DNA of 64,000 nucleotides from Psychrobacter sp. NZS113 (lineage in GTDB: Bacteria; Pseudomonadota; Gammaproteobacteria; Pseudomonadales; Moraxellaceae): the NCBI RefSeq assembly GCF_015864825.1, contig NZ_JADYWL010000001.1:310001-374000 (forward strand), written 5' to 3'. A program made the translations under genes and the position numbers. The notes under the pieces are model-generated. The model saw only the letters and a program-made list of their open reading frames with translations, was not told where the DNA came from and ran no database searches. Position 1 is the first letter of the stretch. The number at the start of each line of letters is the position of its first letter. This document shows positions 25,501-34,533 of this stretch, one piece after another.

Positions 25501-26253
25501 TTATTTGGCGCGGGCCACATCAGCTTGCAGCGCGGCTGGCAAGTCTAGTGGTGTTAGTGCGCTATCAACAAGGTATTCTGGACGAGTAATGACCAATGCT
25601 TCAAAACCTTCAGCATTAGCAATCGCATTGACCACTTGAATTTTATCGATTTTATCACCCGCAGATGGTAGCTCACCAACGCCTTTTACATAGTGCAAAA
25701 ATGCTTTGGGTGCTGATTTAAAATAAATACGAGCGATGACTTCTTGACCCAGATAGCAGCCTTTGTCGTAGTCCATGCCGCCGCGCTGATGTAGGCGCAG
25801 CTCTTGCGGTTGGAATTCACCTTGAGTGGCAGCTACGATCCAATAGTTGCCAGTGGCAATACTGCATTGCGTCCAAGCTTGTGTATCCTCAGTCGTATTA
25901 TGGTCATCTTTATGGCTAAAAGTTGGTACATTATCAAGGACACAAGGATAAATTGGCGTTGGCGCGCTGGTTTCAAATTTAGAAAATGCACCATACTTTT
26001 TGAGGTGGGCTTGTAGAGCATCCGCGCAGTCAGCACTAATGACCACATCATATTGCTTTTCTGCTTGCTTCTTAATCCAAATACCAAATTCAATACGGCC
26101 TTTCAAGTTACCAATGGCAGCAGCTTGATAGCTAAGCCCGAGCTTGGTGACATCACAGGTCAGCTGTCCTTGAAAGAATTTTTCGGCATCCTCACCTTGA
26201 ATGGTTAATTGGGCAAACTTTGGTAATATCGATGCATTTGAAATTTGAGTCAT
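25501..26253 (-). CDS. ygfZ: YgfZ/GcvT-type folate-binding protein
   Basis: YgfZ uses tetrahydrofolate and helps build or repair Fe-S clusters, notably in radical-SAM enzymes. The signature KGCYLGQEVIAR lies near residue 165 and holds the essential cysteine. FFQGQLTCDV near the N-terminus is also typical. At 250 residues the protein is shorter than E. coli YgfZ (326), with a reduced C-terminal domain. AAAAGGATAA lies upstream of the start. Confidence 0.92.
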   Translation of the reverse strand: MTQISNASILPKFAQLTIQGEDAEKFFQGQLTCDVTKLGLSYQAAAIGNLKGRIEFGIWIKKQAEKQYDVVISADCADALQAHLKKYGAFSKFETSAPTPIYPCVLDNVPTFSHKDDHNTTEDTQAWTQCSIATGNYWIVAATQGEFQPQELRLHQRGGMDYDKGCYLGQEVIARIYFKSAPKAFLHYVKGVGELPSAGDKIDKIQVVNAIANAEGFEALVITRPEYLVDSALTPLDLPAALQADVARAK

Positions 26254-26522
26254 TATTATTATCCTTTTAATGTCAGTTTATTCATTAAAGATATCGGTTT
26301 GGGAGTTAATTGATAAACGTACATGCACATAAAACTAAATGAAGCTAAGAAGAGTACCACAAAAAACACGGTCATAAAAAAGCTCGTGGTTAAGTGGTGA
26401 GTTAAGCGTTAAATTGGGCTCAGTACCCAGTTTTCAACCGTACAAATTGGTTAAAATTGTCGAGTTACGGTACAATGTTAGCTCTAGAATAAACTTAATT
26501 TACAATGGCTGCCGAGGAAATT

Positions 26523-26876
26523 ATGAGCTTACCCAATTGCCCAAAATGTGATGCTGAATATACGTATGAAGATGGTGCGTTACTGGTATGTCCGATGTGT
26601 GCTCATGAATGGACGGCGGCAGAGTCTGATGCTGCGCAAGCTGAAGAGCAAGATGCAGTTATTCGTGATGCAGTGGGTAATGAGCTACAAGATGGCGATG
26701 CCGTGACTGTAATCAAAGACTTAAAAGTCAAAGGCTCTTCAATCGTGATTAAAGTAGGTACCAAGGCGAAAAGTATTCGTCTATTGCCGGATGCGACCGA
26801 TGGTCATGATATCGACTGCAAACTCGATGGCTATGGCCCGATGAAGCTCAAGTCTTCTGTCGTTAAAAAAGCCTAG
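26523..26876 (+). CDS. yjdM: Zinc-ribbon protein YjdM (formerly PhnA)
   Basis: The 117-residue protein starts MSLPNCPKC and has a zinc ribbon with C6, C9, C23 and C26. The C-terminal SH3-like part ([16 protein letters not shown] and [14 protein letters not shown] sequence) is typical of the family. The former name PhnA wrongly implied phosphonoacetate hydrolysis; the function is unknown. GAGGAAA lies 6-7 bases before the ATG at 26523. The in-frame ATG at 26505 has no such site. Confidence 0.92.
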   Translation: MSLPNCPKCDAEYTYEDGALLVCPMCAHEWTAAESDAAQAEEQDAVIRDAVGNELQDGDAVTVIKDLKVKGSSIVIKVGTKAKSIRLLPDATDGHDIDCKLDGYGPMKLKSSVVKKA

Positions 26877-26999
26877 CATTTCAGATATGCTTGAAAGATT
26901 AGATAATAAACAAATATAAAATCAACGACAGTCAAAAAATACAGAAGCTATTAAGACATAGAATTTATAAAACATAGAACCTATAAGTAGAGAATAACT

Positions 27000-28301
27000 A
27001 TGAGTACTAAAAACGAACAGCTCTTTGCACAAGCCAGCAAGCATATTCCAGGTGGTGTCAACTCGCCAGTCCGCGCCTTTGCGGGAGTCGGTGGTACGCC
27101 TATCTTTATGCACCGTGCCAATGGCAGCAAGATTTATGACACCGAAGACAATGCCTATATCGATTATGTTGGCTCTTGGGGCCCGATGATTTTGGGTCAT
27201 GCGCATCCAAAAGTTATTGATGCGGTTAAAAAAGCCGCTGATGATGGTCTTAGCTTTGGTACACCAACGCCGTTCGAGACGACAGTTGCCGATAAGATTT
27301 GCGAAATAGTACCTAGTGTTGAAATGATTCGTATGACCAGCTCTGGTACCGAAGCAACCATGAGTGCGATTCGTCTAGCACGTGGTTATACTCAGCGTGA
27401 CAAAATCGTTAAATTTGAAGGTTGCTACCATGGGCATTCAGACAGCTTGTTGGTAAAAGCAGGTTCGGGCATGCTTGATATTGGTGAGCCAACCTCAAAA
27501 GGCGTACCTGCTGATTTTGCTAAGCACACGATTACGATTCCTTATAATGATCCTCAAGCGATTAAAGACTGTTTTGAGAAATGGGGCGAAGAAGTCGCAT
27601 GCGTTATCTTAGAGCCGATCGCTGGCAACATGAACATGGTCATCCCTACACAAGAATTCCATGATACGTTGCGTGCCGAGTGTACTGCTAATGGCGCGGT
27701 ATTAATCTTTGATGAAGTCATGACAGGCTTTCGCGTTGGTCTTGGCGGCGCACAGGCGCACTTCGGTATCGACCCTGATTTAACTTGCTTTGGCAAAATC
27801 ATCGGTGCAGGTCTACCCGTGGGCGCTTTCGGCGGTAAAAAAGAAGTCATGTCTTGTATCGCGCCACTTGGTGGTGTCTATCAAGCGGGTACGTTATCAG
27901 GTAACCCACTAGCGATGCGTGCTGGTATTGCGATGTTTGAAGATTTAACGGCAGACGGTTTTTATGATGAATTGGCAGCGAAAGTTGATCGTTTAGTAGA
28001 CGGTTTCCAAGCGGCGGCTGACAAGCATGGTATTAACCTTCGTACCAATAAATTGGGCGGCATGTTTGGTATGTTCTTCGTTAGAGACAACGAGACCACT
28101 GTGCCTCAGAACTTTGATGATGTGACAGAGTGTGACATGACTGTGTTTAATACTTTCTTCCACGGTATGCTAGATCGTGGTATCTACCTTGCACCGTCGG
28201 CTTATGAAGCAGGCTTTATGTCTATCAAGCATAGCGATGAAGACATCGACGCATCAATCAAAGCGGCTGATGAGATATTTGCAAAAATGGCAAAAGCGTA
28301 A
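27000..28301 (+). CDS. hemL: Glutamate-1-semialdehyde 2,1-aminomutase
   Basis: HemL converts glutamate-1-semialdehyde to 5-aminolevulinate, using pyridoxal phosphate, directly after the HemA step of tetrapyrrole synthesis. The 433-residue class III aminotransferase fold shows [42 protein letters not shown] and the PLP lysine K266 in [15 protein letters not shown]. hemA is in the same window but 24 kb away, so the two are not an operon. Confidence 0.97.
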   Translation: MSTKNEQLFAQASKHIPGGVNSPVRAFAGVGGTPIFMHRANGSKIYDTEDNAYIDYVGSWGPMILGHAHPKVIDAVKKAADDGLSFGTPTPFETTVADKICEIVPSVEMIRMTSSGTEATMSAIRLARGYTQRDKIVKFEGCYHGHSDSLLVKAGSGMLDIGEPTSKGVPADFAKHTITIPYNDPQAIKDCFEKWGEEVACVILEPIAGNMNMVIPTQEFHDTLRAECTANGAVLIFDEVMTGFRVGLGGAQAHFGIDPDLTCFGKIIGAGLPVGAFGGKKEVMSCIAPLGGVYQAGTLSGNPLAMRAGIAMFEDLTADGFYDELAAKVDRLVDGFQAAADKHGINLRTNKLGGMFGMFFVRDNETTVPQNFDDVTECDMTVFNTFFHGMLDRGIYLAPSAYEAGFMSIKHSDEDIDASIKAADEIFAKMAKA

Positions 28302-28328
28302 TTTAGCTAGAGCTATTTTTTGGCTTAA

Positions 28329-28368
28329 TAAAAAAACCAGTACCTTAAGAGGTGCTGGTTTTTTTATG
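28329..28368 (+). terminator. Bidirectional terminator after hemL
   Basis: Stem AAAACCAGTACC / GGTGCTGGTTTT with one wobble pair and a 6-base loop, with T runs on both strands. It serves hemL and the convergent LprI-like gene. Confidence 0.9.
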
Positions 28369-28373
28369 CTCAT

Positions 28374-28772
28374 TTATTTATTTTTGATGCTTTTAATATC
28401 GGCGTCCAACTGTACGCGTCGTTGTTGTGTATAAGTGGTCAAACAACTATTGAGCACCATTGGATAAATACTACCGCCACGAACCGAACTGGCAGAAAAC
28501 TGGCAAGCTTTGTCTCTAAAATTAATCCATGCCAATTGCACCGTTTTTAATTGCTTTTTCTCAGAGCTATTAAGTAAGCGCTGAAAATCACGGTAAGATT
28601 GGTTTAGCTTTTGGTCTTCTACGGCCAACTTAGCTGCAGCACACTTATTCATATCTGTTTGAGTATAGGCATTGTCGCAGGTGTTTTCTGCAGACGCTTG
28701 AGCATTGACAAATAGCCCTGTTGACAGTAAAGCAAGACAGCCGACTTTTTTAATATGGCTCATAATAAACAT
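28374..28772 (-). CDS. Small secreted LprI-type (DUF1311) protein
   Basis: A 132-residue protein with a signal peptide ending near NAQASA. It has one DUF1311/LprI domain: CDNAYTQTDMNKCAAAKLAVEDQKLNQSY, outlined here by its paired cysteines at about 33 and 44. LAWINFRDKACQF and the late Cys in LNSCLTTYTQQR follow. The family includes the mycobacterial lysozyme inhibitor LprI. Its role here is unknown and probably periplasmic. An in-frame ATG three codons later is an equally good start. A second LprI-like gene lies at 60262-61035. Confidence 0.85.
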   Translation of the reverse strand: MFIMSHIKKVGCLALLSTGLFVNAQASAENTCDNAYTQTDMNKCAAAKLAVEDQKLNQSYRDFQRLLNSSEKKQLKTVQLAWINFRDKACQFSASSVRGGSIYPMVLNSCLTTYTQQRRVQLDADIKSIKNK

Positions 28773-28877
28773 GTAATCTCGTTATTTGTGTGAAATGGCA
28801 TTTAGCATAACATGGCTATATTTCGGCTATATCTCAAATATATAAGGGGTTTAGTAAATGTGCGTACGGAATTGAAC

Positions 28878-28988
28878 CTATAGTCGATTCAATTCAAAAG
28901 TAGTACAAGGCAACCGAGTATAGATGTATATCAAATACTTCAAGCGAGGTTAACGCAGTAACACTTTTTTAGTGGAATGACTATATAG
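28878..28988 (+). repeat. Dispersed MITE-like intergenic repeat (copy A)
   Basis: This 111-bp unit starts CTATAGTCGATTCAATT and ends GGAATGACTATATAG, giving short terminal inverted repeats. Inside, AGTAGTACAAGGCAACCGAG and CTTCAAGCGAGGTTAACGC match the copy at 53242-53344 on the opposite strand almost base for base. It carries no reading frame and occupies the gap upstream of fadD. Confidence 0.85.
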
Positions 28989-29157
28989 TTTTAAGCTGAT
29001 CGAGCTAAGTTTTTGTCCTGTATCTTGGTCATAAAAAGCGATATATAGCCCAAAAGTATGGTCAGTGACAGACTTAGCAAAGTGACTCAGCCGCTTAAAA
29101 AATCATGATTAGAGTGTGCTATGCTGAGAAAAACACACTCAGCAGGGACGCTAACTC

Positions 29158-30906
29158 ATGACTACCAGCACTAACGATATGCCTAGCAGCAATACGCCAC
29201 CGTTATGGCAAGCCTCGTATGAGAAACATGGACTAAGAAATAATCTAGATGTGTTAGAGGGCAAGCACAACCTGCTAGATTTATTGCAACCGAAGATAAA
29301 TCAACATAGTGATTCTGTAGCTTTTAGTATGGGGCCCGCTACGCTTACCTTTGCACAATTGGATATTGCCAGTCGCCGCTTTGCTGCTTTTTTACAAGCA
29401 AAAGGAATCAACAAGGGCGATCGTGTCGCGGTACAACTACCCAATATATTACAGTATGCAGTCGTGCTGCTTGGTTGCCTGCGCTCAGGCACGGTACTGG
29501 TGAACGTCAATCCGATGTATACCCATTATGAATTGGCACACCAACTGACGGATGCTCAAGCCAGTGTGTTGATTGTCCTTGATGGGATGACAGCCGCTTT
29601 CGATCAATTAGACGATGCAGTGAAATCGCAGCTGTCACTGGTCGTACATTGTTCTGTCAATCCGAATGCTGTACCTACTGATAACGATATTACCTTACTT
29701 ACTCAACTTGAGCTGTCGACCGATACAACTCGCCAATCTAGTCAATCCAACCAAACCACAACCGATAATGCTGCAAACAATATCTCAGAGCAGAATGTAA
29801 GCTTTGCGCATATTATAAATACATACCACGCTGGGCAATATCAGTCTGTGACTATCAAGCGTGAGGATTTGGCGTTATTACAATATACAGGCGGCACGAC
29901 TGGTAAGCCAAAAGGCGCCATGCTGACACACTATAATGTCATGGCTAATATCTGTCAGTGTTATGCGATGTTTGGCAAGGCGATAGAGGCTGGTCGTAGC
30001 GAGCAGATCAAGATACTGAATCCTTTACCGCTTTATCATATCTTCTCATTTACCGTTTGCGGTCTGCTCGGTATATATGGTGGGTGGGAGGATATCTTGG
30101 TTACTAATCCACGTGACATTGATGGGCTAGTCAATACCATCGAACAGCATCGTCCGCATGTCATTCCTTCTGTGAATACCTTGTTTATTGGTATGCTCAA
30201 TCATCCAAAATTTTCTGGCCTTGATTTTAGTCGATTGGCCTTATCTATCGGTGGTGGCACTGCCATCATCAAAGCTGTATCTGATCAGTGGCAACAAGTG
30301 ACTGGTATGATGATTCATGAAGGTTATGGGATGTCTGAAACAGCACCGGTAATCTCGTTCAACCCACCAGGGATTACGACTTTTAATGGTAGCGTTGGTC
30401 TGCCGTTAGCAATGATGAATATCAAAATCATTGACGATAATGGATCTTCGTGTGCGATTGGAACACCTGGAGAAGTTGGCATCAAAGGGCCACAAGTAAT
30501 GCAAGGCTATTGGCAAAAAGATAATACAGATACCTTTACTAAAGATGGCTATTTTAAATCAGGCGATATTGGCGTCATGGACAGAGATGGTTTTTTGACA
30601 CTCGTGGATCGTAAAAAAGACATGATACTGGTTTCAGGATTTAATGTTTATCCTAATGAAGTAGAGGCTGCACTAACTGAACATCCAAAAGTGCTAGAAG
30701 TTGCTGTCATTGGGGTTGAAGACAAGCATAGCGGTGAAGTACCGAAAGCTTTTGTGGTCAAAAAAGACCCAAGTTTAACGGCTGATGAACTGGCGGCTTT
30801 TGCCATTGAGCGTCTGACTGGCTATAAGCGTCCGCAGTCTTATGTGTTTATCGATGAGTTGCCGAAAACGGCAGTAGGTAAAATATTACGTAAGTCTTTG
30901 CGATAA
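29158..30906 (+). CDS. fadD: Long-chain fatty acid-CoA ligase
   Basis: This enzyme activates fatty acids to acyl-CoA with ATP, for beta-oxidation or lipid synthesis, at the inner face of the cytoplasmic membrane. The 582-residue ANL-superfamily protein has the P-loop YTGGTTGKPKGAMLTH. The adenine motif is HEGYGMSETAPV, and FKSGDIGVMDRDG and DRKKDMILVSGFNVYPNEVE, the FadD-type linker, follow. The invariant lysine is in KTAVGKILRKSL. About 45 polar residues (about 180-222, Ser/Thr/Asn/Gln-rich) look like an insertion relative to E. coli FadD. A terminator follows. Confidence 0.93.
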   Translation: MTTSTNDMPSSNTPPLWQASYEKHGLRNNLDVLEGKHNLLDLLQPKINQHSDSVAFSMGPATLTFAQLDIASRRFAAFLQAKGINKGDRVAVQLPNILQYAVVLLGCLRSGTVLVNVNPMYTHYELAHQLTDAQASVLIVLDGMTAAFDQLDDAVKSQLSLVVHCSVNPNAVPTDNDITLLTQLELSTDTTRQSSQSNQTTTDNAANNISEQNVSFAHIINTYHAGQYQSVTIKREDLALLQYTGGTTGKPKGAMLTHYNVMANICQCYAMFGKAIEAGRSEQIKILNPLPLYHIFSFTVCGLLGIYGGWEDILVTNPRDIDGLVNTIEQHRPHVIPSVNTLFIGMLNHPKFSGLDFSRLALSIGGGTAIIKAVSDQWQQVTGMMIHEGYGMSETAPVISFNPPGITTFNGSVGLPLAMMNIKIIDDNGSSCAIGTPGEVGIKGPQVMQGYWQKDNTDTFTKDGYFKSGDIGVMDRDGFLTLVDRKKDMILVSGFNVYPNEVEAALTEHPKVLEVAVIGVEDKHSGEVPKAFVVKKDPSLTADELAAFAIERLTGYKRPQSYVFIDELPKTAVGKILRKSLR

Positions 30907-30966
30907 ATGAATACGTCATTTCATTGATTAGAATGAAATAACACGAATAAAATTCTCTAAACGAAC

Positions 30967-31004
30967 AAAAAACTGGGCTGCTATTTTTAGCAACCCAGTT
31001 TTTT
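30967..31004 (+). terminator. Bidirectional terminator after fadD
   Basis: Stem AACTGGG(C)TGCTA / TAGCA(A)CCCAGTT with one mismatch and T-rich ends on both strands. It serves fadD and the convergent Mpo1-like gene. Confidence 0.85.
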
Positions 31005-31032
31005 AATGCGTGCTGTATACAACGATTGAATC

Positions 31033-31440
31033 TTATCGTGCTTTATCAAATTTGCGATCCTTCAGGCTCAAGTTACCGCGCACCACATCGCCATACATTC
31101 GGAAATCACTGACAAAACTCTTTAGAGGAGATTTAAAAGAGGCTGGTTTGTTTTTTTCAAAGAAAAAATGTCCGACCCATGCGCAAGCATATCCAGCAGC
31201 AATACCTTTGAGCAATGGTTTGGGCGAACGGGTTTTGACAGATTTGGCCAATCCTAATAATCCAAAACTGCTACCGGCGAAATGCAAGCGACGGCAAGCC
31301 ATGTTTTGATGCTCATCCAAATAGAAATCATAAAATTTCTGCTCAGTTGGCGTATTGTTTTTAACGACTTCTTTCTTGGCATTGCTGTTTATCTGCGTAT
31401 CAGCAGTTTTGGTCATGTTCTGTGTGGCAGTTTCTTTCAT
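31033..31440 (-). CDS. Mpo1-like (DUF962) membrane protein
   Basis: The 135-residue protein has an Asn/Thr/Lys-rich N-terminus. The DUF962 pattern follows: FYDFYLDEHQNMACRRLHFAGS, outlined by its HQN and RRLHF motifs, then GYACAWVGHFFFEKNKPASF and SFVSDFRMY. In yeast, Mpo1 is an iron-dependent dioxygenase that removes one carbon from 2-hydroxy fatty acids. The histidines of HQN, RRLHF and VGHFFFE are kept here, so a similar membrane dioxygenase is possible. The position next to fadD fits lipid metabolism but proves nothing. Confidence 0.8.
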   Translation of the reverse strand: MKETATQNMTKTADTQINSNAKKEVVKNNTPTEQKFYDFYLDEHQNMACRRLHFAGSSFGLLGLAKSVKTRSPKPLLKGIAAGYACAWVGHFFFEKNKPASFKSPLKSFVSDFRMYGDVVRGNLSLKDRKFDKAR

Positions 31441-31834
31441 TTTTAGCTTCCTTGCTAGTGGTGTATGCCATATAAAATTAAGGCAGACTTTAACATTGGT
31501 GAGTAAGTTGCTTTCTATTTAGATGCGGATTATAGGTGATAGTCTATTTATAAACAGACACCAAGTCACTGTTATTTATTATAATATTAGTGGCTTTCAA
31601 TGTAGCAAACCAATATTATTAACACAAGCAATAGATGCTAACTGTGCCTCCATTACTGTATATATGGTGTCATAACACGTTCACTGTGGTTTTGCGTCGC
31701 TTGCCAGTGTTTGGCATAAATGCTTTAATGGCAAAAATACCGTCTATTCATATGGATAGATTTATTTATGCATCTGTATTTTTGTACAGATCAGCCTCCT
31801 GATTTTAGTAAGTATTCTTTTTCCTTTATCTAAC
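31441..31834. other. Divergent intergenic region
   Basis: About 390 bp between the divergent Mpo1-like and ppx genes. No repeat, RNA or operator was recognised. Confidence 0.4.
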
Positions 31835-33379
31835 ATGGTAACGACCCCTCTTATGCCTATTGACTACCTTACGAATCCACCGCTTGCTGATGACGAAATG
31901 ATGGCAGCCATTGATATTGGCTCCAACAGCTTTCACCTAGCCATTGCGCGTCTCGATCATGGTGAGGTGCGAAAAGTAGTGTCTATGTCTGAAAAGGTTC
32001 AGCTGGCCGCCGGATTAGATGAAAATAAGATCCTAAGTGCAGCAGCTGAAAAACGTGGCCTTGAATGCCTGAGTCGCTTTGTGGCGCGCTTGGATTCGGT
32101 ACCACCTGAGCGTATCCGTATCGTCGCGACCAATGCGCTGCGACAAGCCAAAAACGCAAACGACTTTATTGCACGTGCCAATAAGATTTTGCCTAAGCCT
32201 ATTGAAATCATTGCAGGACGCGAAGAGGCTCGATTGATCTATTTGGGTGTCTCGCATACCAATGCCAGTAGTGATAAACGCTTGGTGATGGATATCGGTG
32301 GTGGTTCGACAGAGTTCATTATTGGTCAAGAGTTCGATCCACTATTGACTGAAAGCCTACAGATGGGCTGTGTGTCTTTTACGCAAAAGTATTTTTCTGA
32401 CGGATTGATTACCAAAGAAGCCTTTAATAATGCCATCTTGGATGCCCGCAAAGCAGTGTTGGCGATTAATGGGCGTTATCAAAAGACGGGTTGGAGTAGC
32501 GTGGTTGGCTCCAGTGGGACGATAAAAGCGGTGCGTAACGTCCTTGTGTCCAAAGGCTGGGCTGATGAGCAAGAGTGCATCACTTATAAAGGTGTCAAAA
32601 AACTAGAAAAGCTACTGCTTAAAATTGGCAACGTTGATGATATTGACTTAGAAGGTGTTAAAGAACACCGTAAAGCGGTATTCCCAGCAGGAGTAGCTGT
32701 GCTGCTTGCTATCATGGATGTGCTGGGTGTAGAGAGTATCACTTACTCAGATGGTGCACTACGTGAAGGAGTGATGTACGACATGCTCGGCCGCTTTGTG
32801 AGCGAAGATGTACGTGATCGCAGTGTGATGGCATTGATTAAACGTTATTCAGGCGACAAAAAGCAAGCCAAACAAGTGGTCAAGACCAGCCGTCATTTAT
32901 TTGAGCAAGTAAAAGACAAGCTTACGCTGACCAACGATGACTGTGATTTGCTCAGACGTGCAGCCTTCTTGCACGAGATAGGACTAGCGATCAGTCACAG
33001 CAGCTATCATAAACACAGTGCGTATCTGCTCGAATATTCAGATATTCCAGGGTTTTCGCAAGTCGATCAAAAGCGTATGGCGCAGTTGATGCTCAATCAT
33101 CGTCGTAAGCTTAAGGCGGATATGCTTGAGCAGACGTGTACTATCGGTGGTGATCAGCTCGTCTATCTCTGTTTGCTATTACGTCTGGCAGTATTGGCGC
33201 ATCATAGCCGCAGCGATTATGAGTTACCCGAATTAGAATTGAAGGTCATGGATGATAACTGTTGGCAAATCACCGTCATCGATAGCAGTGAGCACTATGC
33301 TTTCTTATTGTCTGATCTCCGTACTGAAGCGGATCAGTTCGCCAAGTGGGGCGTGAAGCTGAGCGTGGTTGAAGCTTAG
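31835..33379 (+). CDS. ppx: Exopolyphosphatase (Ppx/GppA family)
   Basis: Ppx removes terminal phosphates from polyphosphate; related GppA hydrolyses pppGpp. The 514-residue protein begins the actin-like ATPase fold with MAAIDIGSNSFHLAIARL and continues with VMDIGGGSTEFIIG and VGSSGTIKAV. The C-terminal HD-like domain includes LHEIGLAISHSSYHKHSAYL. The length fits Ppx (E. coli 513) better than the short single-domain forms. The ATG at 31835 lacks a clear ribosome site; the ATG at 31853 is possible. No ppk is adjacent in this window. Confidence 0.93.
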   Translation: MVTTPLMPIDYLTNPPLADDEMMAAIDIGSNSFHLAIARLDHGEVRKVVSMSEKVQLAAGLDENKILSAAAEKRGLECLSRFVARLDSVPPERIRIVATNALRQAKNANDFIARANKILPKPIEIIAGREEARLIYLGVSHTNASSDKRLVMDIGGGSTEFIIGQEFDPLLTESLQMGCVSFTQKYFSDGLITKEAFNNAILDARKAVLAINGRYQKTGWSSVVGSSGTIKAVRNVLVSKGWADEQECITYKGVKKLEKLLLKIGNVDDIDLEGVKEHRKAVFPAGVAVLLAIMDVLGVESITYSDGALREGVMYDMLGRFVSEDVRDRSVMALIKRYSGDKKQAKQVVKTSRHLFEQVKDKLTLTNDDCDLLRRAAFLHEIGLAISHSSYHKHSAYLLEYSDIPGFSQVDQKRMAQLMLNHRRKLKADMLEQTCTIGGDQLVYLCLLLRLAVLAHHSRSDYELPELELKVMDDNCWQITVIDSSEHYAFLLSDLRTEADQFAKWGVKLSVVEA

Positions 33380-33565
33380 CGCTGATAGAAATTACGGTTG
33401 TAATTATTAAGCTAAAGATTCGCGTAACAAAAGCTGCTCTGTCGGTAATGTTATGCGATTTAAGATGTGCTACTATAGCCTCTATTGAGTTTACAACTGT
33501 ACTTTCATTAGCTGTAAACCGATAACGATGCCATTGTTAAATATAATTATTAAAGGGAAAGGTCT

Positions 33566-34369
33566 ATGAGCACTGTCTGGGATAGTGTGCAGCTTGCACG
33601 ACACGCCAAGCGTCCATTATTTATGGACTATGTTAATCAGCTGTTTACCGAATTTGATGAATTGCATGGCGACCGTGCTTATGCCGATGACAAAGCCATA
33701 CTTGGTGGCTTGGCTCGTTTTGACGGTCAGCCTGTGATGGTAATTGGCCAACATCGCGGTCGCAGTACTCGCGAGCGTATTGCTCATAACTTTGGTATGG
33801 CCAATCCTGAAGGTTATCGTAAAGTTATTCGTCTGGTCAAAATGGCTGAGCGTTTTAATATTCCGGTGATGACCTTTGTAGATACCCAAGGTGCATATCC
33901 TGGCATCGGTGCAGAAGAGCGTGGACAAGCGCAAGCCATTGCAGAGAGTATCGCAGTCTTTTCTAGTCTAAAAGTACCTATCATTGTCACGATTATCGGC
34001 GAAGGTGGTTCAGGTGGCGCATTAGCCATCGGTGTGGGTGATAAAGTAAACATGCTGCAAAACAGTATTTACTCAGTCATCTCTCCTGAAGGGTGTGCGT
34101 CTATCTTATGGAAAACGGCTGAAAAAGCACAAGATGCTAGTGAAGCATTGAAATTAAATGCCATTAACCTATATCAAATGGGCTTAATTGATGCAGTCAT
34201 TGAAGAGGGCGAAGGTGCTCACGTGCAACCGCAGCCAGTCATGACCGCATTGAAAGCACTTATTGCTGAACAGTTAGATGAGCTTAAAGATTTGGATGCG
34301 CATGATCGTTGCGAGCTACGCTATGAAAAGCTAAAAACGTTTAACTCTGAAGTGATGTTGCCTGCCTAG
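33566..34369 (+). CDS. accA: Acetyl-CoA carboxylase carboxyltransferase subunit alpha, short form
   Basis: AccA pairs with AccD to transfer carboxyl from biotin to acetyl-CoA, making malonyl-CoA. The crotonase-like core is complete ([59 protein letters not shown]). The protein has only 267 residues, whereas E. coli AccA has 319. It starts at a position matching about residue 60, so the N-terminal helical segment is missing. AAAGGGAAAGG immediately upstream of the ATG supports this start. From memory, Acinetobacter AccA is similarly short. A terminator separates it from tilS. Confidence 0.95.
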   Translation: MSTVWDSVQLARHAKRPLFMDYVNQLFTEFDELHGDRAYADDKAILGGLARFDGQPVMVIGQHRGRSTRERIAHNFGMANPEGYRKVIRLVKMAERFNIPVMTFVDTQGAYPGIGAEERGQAQAIAESIAVFSSLKVPIIVTIIGEGGSGGALAIGVGDKVNMLQNSIYSVISPEGCASILWKTAEKAQDASEALKLNAINLYQMGLIDAVIEEGEGAHVQPQPVMTALKALIAEQLDELKDLDAHDRCELRYEKLKTFNSEVMLPA

Positions 34370-34452
34370 TCAGCTAATACTGTACTAACCTAATATTAAA
34401 CGTCATGAATACGTGGCTTTTCATATTAGAGTCTGAGTCTTAGTGCTAAAAT

Positions 34453-34483
34453 AAAAACGTGTCATTTAATGGCGCGTTTTTTT
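34453..34483 (+). terminator. Rho-independent terminator after accA
   Basis: AACGTGTCATT pairs with AATGGCGCGTT through two wobble pairs, followed by seven T. Confidence 0.8.
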
Positions 34484-34533
34484 GTGGCTGTTACTATATA
34501 AAGCATCTAACGTAACTGAAAATAAGGCTGACT

